NCBI GenBank assembly: GCA_964622545.1
Contig: CAZUQM010000008.1
Coordinates: 124,001 to 188,000, forward strand
Origin: JAFGLZ01 sp964622545
Lineage (GTDB): Bacteria > Planctomycetota > Phycisphaerae > UBA1845 > JAFGLZ01
DNA length: 64,000 nucleotides
Direction: 5' to 3'
Made by a program: the position numbers and the translations under genes. Of the stretch, positions 33,601 to 40,012 are shown piece after piece (the stretch's first letter is position 1; each line of letters begins with the position of its first letter). The notes below the pieces were generated by a model. The model ran no database searches and was not told where the DNA came from. It was given only the letters and a program-made list of their open reading frames with translations.

Positions 33601-34532
33601 CGAACCTCGGGCCAAGGTGAGTGATCGAACGCCACCTGGTTCCACGTGGGTTGGTGCCGGTCGGACACCTTCCAGCCTTGGTCCGTCAGGGCCCAGATCT
33701 GCTTGCCGGTGGCCAGGGTCACGCGCATCGACAGGCGAAAGCCCGCCTCAGAGCCCTCGTTGTAGGCTTTGACCGCCAGGACGTTCTTGCCCTCCTTCAG
33801 ATGCTCGCCGACCTTGAACGTGTAATGCTCCTGCCAGTTGGTGCCGCCGCCGATCTTCTTGCCGTTGACGAACAGCTCGAACGAGTTGTCGGCGGTGCAG
33901 CGGATCTGCGCTTCGGCCACCTTCTGACCGGCCGGCACCTCAACGACCTTCCGCAGGTACACCGTCTGCTTGTCGGCCGTCTTCGCGTGCCAGATCCAGT
34001 TGCCGAACTTCCATCCCGGCGGCGGGCCGATGGGCTCGCGCTGGGGCGTGGGCACCGTGATCCACTTGGCCTGCCAGTCCGAGGCCTCCGTCGGGCCGAC
34101 GTGGAACCGCTGCCACCCGCTCCAGTCCGACCGGCGATCGTCGGCGTCCCAGACCCGCACCCGCCAGACGTAATCGCGGCGAGCCTGCAAGGGCGCGCCC
34201 GCGTACGGCACGTGGGCCGACACGCTGCTGACGACCTTGCCGCTGTCCCAGACGTCCGCGGTCTTGTCCGAGGCTCGGCTGGGGTCGCTCGCCACCTGCA
34301 GGCGATACGCCGCCTGAATCTCGCCGCGCTCCGGCCGGCGCTTGTACCAGGTGAACCGCGGGACCGGCTCGACTAGCACGCCTTGTCCGGCGCTGTACTC
34401 GCAGAACTGCGCGAGGCCCGTTGCCTGGGGCCCGCCCGGCTGACATCCCGTCGCGCCGATCAGGACGAGGCTCGTCAGTGACGCGGCCAGGGCCGCCGTT
34501 CTGATCCAAGGACAACCTGTGCGCTCGCTCAT
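30603..34532 (-). CDS. Lipoprotein alpha-L-rhamnosidase, GH78, with extra N- and C-terminal domains
   Basis: A 1309-residue protein, much longer than usual GH78 (~900-1000). The signal peptide ends in lipobox I-G-A-T-G-C, so it is probably anchored to a membrane. The Fn3-like start (Y-R-L-Q-V-A-S-D, V-W-R-V-R-V-W-D) is followed by an inserted carbohydrate-binding beta-sandwich (~180-320; F-E-L-F-V-N-G-K-K-I), the GH78 sandwiches and the (alpha/alpha)6 barrel, with signature T-D-C-P-Q-R-D-E-R-L-G-W-M-G-D at ~677-692. This is the classic version with the expected acidic residues. A C-terminal ~190-residue LamG/3-keto-disaccharide-hydrolase-like sandwich (V-D-N-F-D-E-P, D-G-R-H-V-R-F-F-L-D-G) is added. 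It lies 123 bp downstream of the O-acetylation operon on the same strand. Confidence 0.92.
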   Translation of the reverse strand: MSERTGCPWIRTAALAASLTSLVLIGATGCQPGGPQATGLAQFCEYSAGQGVLVEPVPRFTWYKRRPERGEIQAAYRLQVASDPSRASDKTADVWDSGKVVSSVSAHVPYAGAPLQARRDYVWRVRVWDADDRRSDWSGWQRFHVGPTEASDWQAKWITVPTPQREPIGPPPGWKFGNWIWHAKTADKQTVYLRKVVEVPAGQKVAEAQIRCTADNSFELFVNGKKIGGGTNWQEHYTFKVGEHLKEGKNVLAVKAYNEGSEAGFRLSMRVTLATGKQIWALTDQGWKVSDRHQPTWNQVAFDHSPWPEVRVIGKFGCEPWGGKTKTAKIPPHRSVMLRKAFSLKKPIRKAWVTICGLGAYRLHLNGKDINAQAVATSVDAVNPPAGAPWPCGAMLTPGWTEFGHRIQYQAYNVTQALKQGDNAIGAILGNGWWHGRIGQERQQPGRDSLRLIAQLEVVYADGSRETIVTDPSWRGCLSPIFFDSIYDGETYDARLERPGWDKPGFDDADWKAAELVDQSVDNLVPQAKDTMGFIRTFKPIGVTESSPGVTIVDFGQNLVGWVRLRVKAEAGTKIVMRHAEVLKDGTFYTANLRSAKATDTYICKGQGVEVWEPRFTYHGFRYVEITGFPGKPGPDALVAKMVSSCERDIGGFRCSEELLNKVQHNLTMGLRGNLYSVPTDCPQRDERLGWMGDAQVFANTSCYNLQMGRHYTKWMRDIRDCQGDDGAVRDVNPTHWTAPAKPAWGDACVIVPYQVYRHYGDTRIIEENWDCMVRWVDYMTRHSKGSLYERDGYGDWIAVVASPKKPISAAYYYYDCVLMSEMARAIGRPAEAAKYGDLAGKIRHAFNARYLDKRTNQYPGATQTANLLPLFFGIVPEHRVDAVLENVVKDILKRRVHLSTGFLGTGYINPVLTDGGHHDLAWRLAAQTTYPSWGYMVKKGATTIWELWNSDTAGPGMNSRNHFCLGSVGEWFFESLAGINPAKPGFKAIRIQPRPVAGLTHATATVETVHGWVGSSWKLEGDDLTMNVLIPYNTSAAIHVPTFGARRYEITESGRPLVEDGRRAGSAGGITFVGMEGDWAVLRSGAGEFQIVAQGVGRPKRRDYALPPVPAVLSELVDNFDEPGLDVRRWEVLDLGLESTAATDIAARVKDGRLTFNGSTGVNYWAGKTLLSRGAFDVSGGGRLTVEAERIATDAKGSGARSSLWLYAGPKQSVLFSHDTEAGTWSYNLNGTGGTGAKLLDAKDGGRHAMKLVHDGRHVRFFLDGREIGRVEVKWQRGIRVGVSAQVRQKGDSISAAFDGVRAILSGS

Positions 34533-34655
34533 GATGAATCCCTCAGAGGTCTGGGCTGCGGTGAACCCGTCCGTCGCCGTCGCGGCGCGGACCGAAGCAG
34601 GTATGACACGGCAAGATAACCGCGCTCCTGGGTGATTGCCAGCCGCTGCAACGCT

Positions 34656-35726
34656 TCAGCGAGATGGGTCCGAGACGCGATCGAGACGCCAGACGTCGCT
34701 CTGCATGTTGTTGCCGGCGACCATCCACAGGGCGCCGTCGTAGACGAATACGCTCGCGGCGTGCCGCGGCTTCCAGGGCGTCTTCGGCACCTCGTGCCAG
34801 TGCACGCCGTCGGCGGAGTGCCAGACGTCGTTGCGGTTGCCGTGGTGCCAACCCTCCAGCACCCAGAGCCGGTCGTCGAACACGGCGACCTCGTGATACT
34901 CCCGCGGCTCCCACGGCGCGTGTTGGAGGTGGCACGTCCAGGTCACCCCATCGGCCGAGCTCCAGACGTCGTTGTGCATCGTCCGCTTAGGGCGATTGGG
35001 CGTGTCGTAGGTGCCGCCACCGAGCAGCCAGACGCGACCCTGGAAGACCGCGCTGCCGCCGATCATGCCCCGCGCCGACCAGGACGGCTCCTTGGGCCTG
35101 ACCTGCGTCCAGCGCACGCCGTCCGTCGTCCACCAGAGGTCGCGGTAGAAGCGCTCCTCCGCGGGAGCGAACTGCGGCAACGTCTGACCGCCCAGGATCC
35201 AGATGCGGCCGCCCAGAACGAAGGTATGATGCAACACCCGCGGGCCCCAGGGCAAGGGGGTGTCCCGGTTCACGTGCGTCCATGCCTTGCCGTCGGACGA
35301 GCACCACACGTCGTTCTGATAGTGCTTCTGGAGCGGATCGCCGCCCACGATCCACATCGTGCCCTTGTAGACGACGTACCCGGCCGTGTGCCGGCCTTGC
35401 CAATCGCGGGCCGGGTCAAACGCGTCCGTGCCGAAGGTATTGGGCTTGACGAGCTCCCACGACCGGCCGTCCGTCGACCGCCACACGTCGTTGCTGCACG
35501 TGGCGGGGAAGTGGGCCTTGTCACGCGGGTTCCATCCCCCGATGAGCCACATCGCGCCCTGGTAGACCAGCGCCCCCGCCCCGTCACGGGGTGCGAAGGG
35601 GGCCTGCATCGTCACACACCGCCAGGCGTAGCCCGGTGCGTCTGCGGCGGCGGCACCGCCGGCGCATCCGAAGACCAACGTCACGGAGAGGGCCAGCCGC
35701 CGCCAACACCGTCGTGACACGATCAT
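34656..35726 (-). CDS. Exported Kelch-like beta-propeller
   Basis: The ATG at 35726 overlaps the stop of the AlgJ-like gene by ATGA and follows AGGAG. The signal peptide ends near G-G-A-A-A-A; the protein is 356 residues. About six repeats have the pattern W-x-(I/L)-G-G followed by N-D-V-W-x-S-x-D-G-x-x-W, as in Kelch or galactose-oxidase-type propellers. No copper site is visible, so binding rather than oxidation is more likely. Translational coupling to the AlgJ-like protein suggests it belongs to the same extracellular complex; this is inference. Confidence 0.8.
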   Translation of the reverse strand: MIVSRRCWRRLALSVTLVFGCAGGAAAADAPGYAWRCVTMQAPFAPRDGAGALVYQGAMWLIGGWNPRDKAHFPATCSNDVWRSTDGRSWELVKPNTFGTDAFDPARDWQGRHTAGYVVYKGTMWIVGGDPLQKHYQNDVWCSSDGKAWTHVNRDTPLPWGPRVLHHTFVLGGRIWILGGQTLPQFAPAEERFYRDLWWTTDGVRWTQVRPKEPSWSARGMIGGSAVFQGRVWLLGGGTYDTPNRPKRTMHNDVWSSADGVTWTCHLQHAPWEPREYHEVAVFDDRLWVLEGWHHGNRNDVWHSADGVHWHEVPKTPWKPRHAASVFVYDGALWMVAGNNMQSDVWRLDRVSDPSR

Positions 35727-36898
35727 GGTTGCGTCTCCTGAGAGGAGGCCCGCGGCAGCGTCACCTCGCGCCACGCCTCCCAGCCGAACCGGATCTCGCG
35801 CTCCACGAACTCCCACACGACGACACGCTTGCCCGCGAGCCATTCCGGGTGGGAGGCCAACTGCTCGCGGACCATCGTGACCGCCCCGCCGTCGTTGATG
35901 ATCGCCCCCATCGAGCGGCGGAGCTCCCTGGCCAGGTGAGCCACGAACCCGGCCGCCCCGGGCTCATCCATCTGGTAGATCCGAAGGAAGCTGTCGCCGA
36001 GGACCATCACCCGGGCGGTCGGGTCGTCGGCAAAGGGCTTGCCCGACTCGGCCCCCAGCACGCGGCGACACGTGATCCGCTGGGGCTCAAAGAGGGCCTC
36101 AACGCGCGGGTTGCGCATCATCTCGAGCACGTCGCCGCGCCGGTCGACCTCGACGGCCTCGGTTACGTACGCGGTGTCGCCCCGTTCGATCCAACCCAGC
36201 TCAAGCAGCCGCTCGGCCACAGCGCCGGCGGCGAGCTCCATCCCCTCCGGTGTCCAGTGCGTGTCGCGCTCCAGATACAGCCGACACGCATCGGGGGCCT
36301 CTTGTGCCGTGCGGGCGTCGGCGAACACCTCGTACAGGTCGAACACCTCGACGCCGCGGTCGCTCAGCTCCGAGATCACGCGTCGGGTCGGAGCGCGAAG
36401 CCGCCGATCCGGCCCGTTGAACCGCGTCGAGAGCTTGTCCGGATAGACGCTCGGCTTGACCGGCACGGGCACGACGAGCAGCCGAATCCCCCGCTCGGCC
36501 AGCTGACGATGGAACGAGCTGACCGCCAGGACCAGTTGCTCGTAGCGCCGCACACCGGCGAGGTCGTCGCCGTCGTCCTCGATCAGGTACGCCACCCCCG
36601 GGCGATAGAACCACCAGTCGTCGCTGCCGAGCACGGCCTTCTCGCCGGGATCGCGCAGCAGCCTGAAGCGCATCAGTTGCATCCAAGGTCGCGAGGCCTC
36701 GGCGAACCACGACTGCTCCTCAAGGTCGGTTTCGTACGCGCGGAGGTTCTCCTGGCTCGGCGGCTCGCGGACGAGGTCCAACGCCTGGATCGGCTCGTCG
36801 CGCCGCCACTCGATGATCGCCTGGGTCACCGGCACGCCGTAGATGACCAGGCTGAAACCGAGGATGAGCAGTCCGCGATGTCCCGGCAAGCGTCGCAC
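35723..36898 (-). CDS. AlgJ/AlgX-like SGNH O-acetyltransferase component
   Basis: Start GTG 36898, with CGGAGG before it, 11 bases after the MBOAT stop; 391 residues. The frame stays open upstream through other genes, but only this part is coherent. One N-terminal membrane segment (L-L-I-L-G-F-S-L-V-I-Y-G-V) is followed by a periplasmic SGNH-type domain with D212-x-H214-W and G-D-S303. The D-x-H to Ser spacing (89) is close to that of AlgX (93, from memory of P. aeruginosa AlgX). AlgJ/AlgX accept acetyl groups from the membrane partner AlgI and pass them to exopolysaccharide. It lies between the MBOAT and Kelch genes. Confidence 0.88.
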   Translation of the reverse strand: MRRLPGHRGLLILGFSLVIYGVPVTQAIIEWRRDEPIQALDLVREPPSQENLRAYETDLEEQSWFAEASRPWMQLMRFRLLRDPGEKAVLGSDDWWFYRPGVAYLIEDDGDDLAGVRRYEQLVLAVSSFHRQLAERGIRLLVVPVPVKPSVYPDKLSTRFNGPDRRLRAPTRRVISELSDRGVEVFDLYEVFADARTAQEAPDACRLYLERDTHWTPEGMELAAGAVAERLLELGWIERGDTAYVTEAVEVDRRGDVLEMMRNPRVEALFEPQRITCRRVLGAESGKPFADDPTARVMVLGDSFLRIYQMDEPGAAGFVAHLARELRRSMGAIINDGGAVTMVREQLASHPEWLAGKRVVVWEFVEREIRFGWEAWREVTLPRASSQETQP

Positions 36899-36909
36899 GC
36901 GCGCCTCCG

Positions 36910-38310
36910 TCAAAACTGGAAATACAGGAACGGGTTGAACGCCTGATGGAACATCGTCAACACCGACACGACAAACAGCACCAGCAGCACCACCGCCTTC
37001 GACCAGCTGAGCCGCCGGACCCAGTCGAACGCCTGCACCGGCCCGAAGGCGATGACGGCACAGGTGAAGAGCTCGATCAGCCGCACACGGCTGTACAGCT
37101 CCGCGTCGAGCAGCATCGAGCCGGCGCCGGCGGGCACCAGCCCGAACATCGCGCCGAGGTAATCCAGCGCGTCGGGCAGCGACTCGGCCCGAAAGAACAC
37201 CCACGAGATCAGCACGAGCACGAACGTGAACCCGATACGAACGGCCCGCGGGCACCCGTGATAGAAGCTCCGCTTGCCGTTCCATCGCTCCAGGGCGAGC
37301 ATCACGCCGTGGAACCCGCCCCAGCAGAGGAACGTCCAGTTCGCACCATGCCAGAGCCCGCCCAGCAGCATCACGATCATCAGGTTCACATACGTCCGTC
37401 GCCGACCCTTCCGGTTGCCGCCGAGCGGGATGTACAGGTAGTCGCGCAGGAACGTCGACAGCGAGATGTGCCACCGGCGCCAGAATTCGGTGATACTCTG
37501 CGACCGATACGGCGAGTCGAAGTTGCGCGGAAACTCGAACCCGAGCATCCTCCCCAGACCGATCGCCATGTCGGAGTAGCCCGAGAAGTCGAAGTAGATC
37601 TGAAACGCGTAGGCCGCGATGCCGGCCCAGGCGTCGATCCAGAGCGGCGCCTCGGCGGCAAAGGCCGCGTCCGCCGCGTGCGCCACCGAGTTGGCCAGCA
37701 GCACCTTCTTGGCAAAGCCCAGGATGAACAGCGCCACGCCCGAGGCGAATCGGTCCACCGAGTGCGTCCGCTTGACGAGCTGCTCGGCCACCGTGTTGTA
37801 GCGGACGATCGGCCCGGCGATGAGCTGCGGAAAGAGCGAGACGAAGCACGCGAAGTCCCAGAACGATCGCACCGGCGGCGACACGCCGCGATACACGTCG
37901 ATCGGATAGCTCATGCTCTGGAAGATGTAGAACGAGATGCCGACCGGCAGCGTGATCCAGAGGACGTTGAAGGACTCGCCGCCGAACAGGTCGATCAGCC
38001 GGTTCGCGTTGACCTGCAGAAACACGAAGTACTTGAAGAAGCCGAGCAGGCCCAGGCTCGCAACCGCCGAGACCGCCACCGCCGCCTTGGCCCGTGACGA
38101 ACGTGCCTCCGACCGCGCGATCACCAGCCCGCACAGGTAGTTCACGAACGTCGCCGCGAACATCAGGACCGTGAACGTGGGGTTCCACCACGCATAGAAC
38201 GCGTAGCTGGCCACGAGCAGAAAGAGATTGCGCTTCAGCGGCAGGGCGTAGTAAATCAGCAGTGCCAGCGGCAGGAAGTAGAAGACGAAGATGTGCGAGC
38301 TGAAGACCAT
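36910..38310 (-). CDS. Membrane-bound O-acyltransferase (MBOAT), AlgI type
   Basis: A 466-residue multi-spanning membrane protein starting six bases after the lipoprotein stop. The N-terminus F-S-S-H-I-F-V-F-Y-F-L-P and A-F-Y-A-W-W-N-P are typical of AlgI/DltB. F-D-S-P-Y-R-S-Q-S-I-T-E-F-W-R-R-W-H-I-S-L is the MBOAT signature, and the catalytic His is His321 in G-G-L-W-H-G-A-N-W. It moves an acyl group, usually acetyl, across the inner membrane to an SGNH partner, here the AlgJ-like protein encoded next. The polymer being acetylated is unknown; no alginate synthase gene is in the window. Confidence 0.93.
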   Translation of the reverse strand: MVFSSHIFVFYFLPLALLIYYALPLKRNLFLLVASYAFYAWWNPTFTVLMFAATFVNYLCGLVIARSEARSSRAKAAVAVSAVASLGLLGFFKYFVFLQVNANRLIDLFGGESFNVLWITLPVGISFYIFQSMSYPIDVYRGVSPPVRSFWDFACFVSLFPQLIAGPIVRYNTVAEQLVKRTHSVDRFASGVALFILGFAKKVLLANSVAHAADAAFAAEAPLWIDAWAGIAAYAFQIYFDFSGYSDMAIGLGRMLGFEFPRNFDSPYRSQSITEFWRRWHISLSTFLRDYLYIPLGGNRKGRRRTYVNLMIVMLLGGLWHGANWTFLCWGGFHGVMLALERWNGKRSFYHGCPRAVRIGFTFVLVLISWVFFRAESLPDALDYLGAMFGLVPAGAGSMLLDAELYSRVRLIELFTCAVIAFGPVQAFDWVRRLSWSKAVVLLVLFVVSVLTMFHQAFNPFLYFQF

Positions 38311-38316
38311 CCGCCG

Positions 38317-38844
38317 CTACCTGCCGACGCGGTTCGTCCAGATGGCCCAGTAGATGGGCCCGTCGATCTTGCCGGCGTACTTGTTGATGATCGGGCCCAT
38401 ATAGTGTTCGTCGAGGCCCTCCGCCAGGGCCATGCGATGCACGTCGCCGGCCTTGAACCGTTTCAGGTCGCCGCCGATGCCCTCGACCCGCGCGTCGGCG
38501 GCCTTGTCTCGCGCCTTCAGCGGGTTGTAGTGGCCGACGAAGATCGTCTTGCCCTTTACCTCGCCGCGATGCGTCTCCTGCACGTCGTACTTGAGCACGT
38601 AGACGTAGTCGTACAGGTCGTTCGGCGGGAACGTGCCGAGGATCTCCACCAGCTTGGCCGTCACCTCGGCCGAGCCGAGCGTGGTGACCTCCTCGCCCGC
38701 GCCGTCCGCGGCCTTGGACGGCTGCGAGCTCGCGGTGGCCTGCCCCTTGCTGCATGAGGCCGTCGGCAGCACCAGCGCGGCGACGAGGACGATCACGGCG
38801 ACGGTCTTTGGCGCGGTGAGCATGCGGGTGTTTCGAGACGTCAT
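38317..38844 (-). CDS. Small lipoprotein of unknown function in the O-acetylation operon
   Basis: The start at 38844 (GGGGGAGC before the ATG) overlaps the stop of the upstream propeller gene by ATGA; 175 residues. The signal peptide ends in lipobox L-P-T-A-S-C. The mature part has a polar Gly/Ser/Ala linker, then a small domain with Y-D-Y-V-Y-V-L-K-Y-D-V, G-K-T-I-F-V-G-H-Y-N-P and a C-terminal G-P-I-Y-W-A-I-W. I do not recognise the family. Its position between a propeller and the MBOAT, coupled to both, suggests an accessory or tethering role in polysaccharide acetylation. Confidence 0.75.
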   Translation of the reverse strand: MTSRNTRMLTAPKTVAVIVLVAALVLPTASCSKGQATASSQPSKAADGAGEEVTTLGSAEVTAKLVEILGTFPPNDLYDYVYVLKYDVQETHRGEVKGKTIFVGHYNPLKARDKAADARVEGIGGDLKRFKAGDVHRMALAEGLDEHYMGPIINKYAGKIDGPIYWAIWTNRVGR

Positions 38845-39920
38845 GGTGCTCCCCCAATCTCGCGGTACGTCCAATCGGGTTCCCAGCCCACGCCGATCTC
38901 GACGAGTGGGCCGGCGTTTGTCTTCGGATGTTTCTTACTGAGGTCCTGGCTCTCGCCGGTAATGATGGGCGTGTCGGCGAGTCGTGCGACCCCGATCCGG
39001 CCGCCGGACTTCTCGGCCCCCGAGCCGTCCTGGTCGCCCCACGTAAAGAGCACGTACGTGCCGTCGGGCGAGAGCGCCCCGCCGTAGACGTGTCGGCCGT
39101 CCTGTCCGTACAGCAGGCCCGACCGCTTGCCGTCGAGGCTCGCCCACCAGAGCTGCGTCCACCCGTAGCCACGCTGGCCCTTCGGCCGGTTCGAGAAGAG
39201 GACGCGCCTGCTGTCGGGGAACCAGTCCGGCGTGCAGTTCCGGAACGAATGGATCGAGCTGACCTCGCCCGTGGTCGCGTCCATCTTGGCCACGGTCCAG
39301 TTCTCGCCCTTCAGGTTGGCCGTGCCGCAGAACCACTTGCCGTCCGGCGACCAGAAGAGCTGCTGATAGAAGCCCTGCCGGGGCATCGTTCGCAGGGGCC
39401 TCTTCGTCGCCAGGTCATAGATCGTCACACCCTTGATGCTCAGGCACGCGAGCTTGGCGCCGCCCGGCGACCACGACGCCCAGGGATACGCCTTCGGCTC
39501 GCCGTAGGCCTCCGCGGCCGATCCGTCCGACCGCGCGATCATCAGCGAGCCCTGGAAGCCCCAACGGTCGTGGTCGATGACGGCCTTGCGGTCGAGCCGC
39601 CGCCAGAGCAGCCGCTTGCCGTCGGGGCTGAACCGTGGACCGGCCTCGTTGAAGGTCGGCGTGCCGGTGATGTTCCGCACATGCGTCCCGTCAGGACGCA
39701 TGAGGAAGATGTCCCAATCGCCCTTCGGGCTCCGAGCGCCGTAGGCGATCCATCCTTTGCCGGCGATCTCGTTGCGCAGCGCTGCGGCCTCGGGCGATTC
39801 CTCGGCCGCGCGGATCACCGGGCAGGTGAGCAGTATCGCGGACAAGGCGGAAACCGCGCTGATCAGCTCAGGGCGTTTGGCCCGCTTCGTCGAATCCACA
39901 CTCGGTATCACATCCTCCAA
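38841..39920 (-). CDS. Exported TolB/PD40-type beta-propeller
   Basis: The frame is open to 39998, but the best start is TTG 39920, six bases after AAGGAGG; this gives 359 residues with a signal sequence (A-V-S-A-L-S-A-I-L-L-T) and keeps the coding region clear of the repeat upstream. Several PD40 blades are visible (F-S-P-D-G-K-R-L-L-W, W-S-P-G-G-A-K-L-A, W-S-P-D-G-K-W-F-C, L-S-P-D-G-T-Y-V-L-F). Such propellers bind proteins or glycans. It is the first gene of the coupled block leading into the lipoprotein and MBOAT genes, so a part in that envelope system is likely. Confidence 0.75.
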   Translation of the reverse strand: MEDVIPSVDSTKRAKRPELISAVSALSAILLTCPVIRAAEESPEAAALRNEIAGKGWIAYGARSPKGDWDIFLMRPDGTHVRNITGTPTFNEAGPRFSPDGKRLLWRRLDRKAVIDHDRWGFQGSLMIARSDGSAAEAYGEPKAYPWASWSPGGAKLACLSIKGVTIYDLATKRPLRTMPRQGFYQQLFWSPDGKWFCGTANLKGENWTVAKMDATTGEVSSIHSFRNCTPDWFPDSRRVLFSNRPKGQRGYGWTQLWWASLDGKRSGLLYGQDGRHVYGGALSPDGTYVLFTWGDQDGSGAEKSGGRIGVARLADTPIITGESQDLSKKHPKTNAGPLVEIGVGWEPDWTYREIGGAP

Positions 39921-39950
39921 CGGTGTCCTCCTTGCGACGGGCGTGCCTCG

Positions 39951-40012
39951 GAGACGCGACCGTGAGGGAGCGTTGCCGTTCGCGGCTCGGCGCAACACCG
40001 TCGCACTCCCTC
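39951..40012 (+). repeat. Partial palindromic element near the GH127-like gene end
   Basis: GAGACGCGACCGTGAGGGAG (39951-39970) matches an arm of the elements at 2936-3072 and 23907-24046. A diverged opposite arm (CGGCGCAACACCG, ACTCCCTC) follows at 39988-40012 and just reaches the stop of the GH127-like gene. Confidence 0.55.

Noticed and set aside
35723..39172. Single 1,149-codon minus-strand frame as one gene
   Set aside because: Only the last 391 codons are coherent (AlgJ-like). The rest is an alternative frame of the MBOAT, lipoprotein and propeller genes on the same strand.
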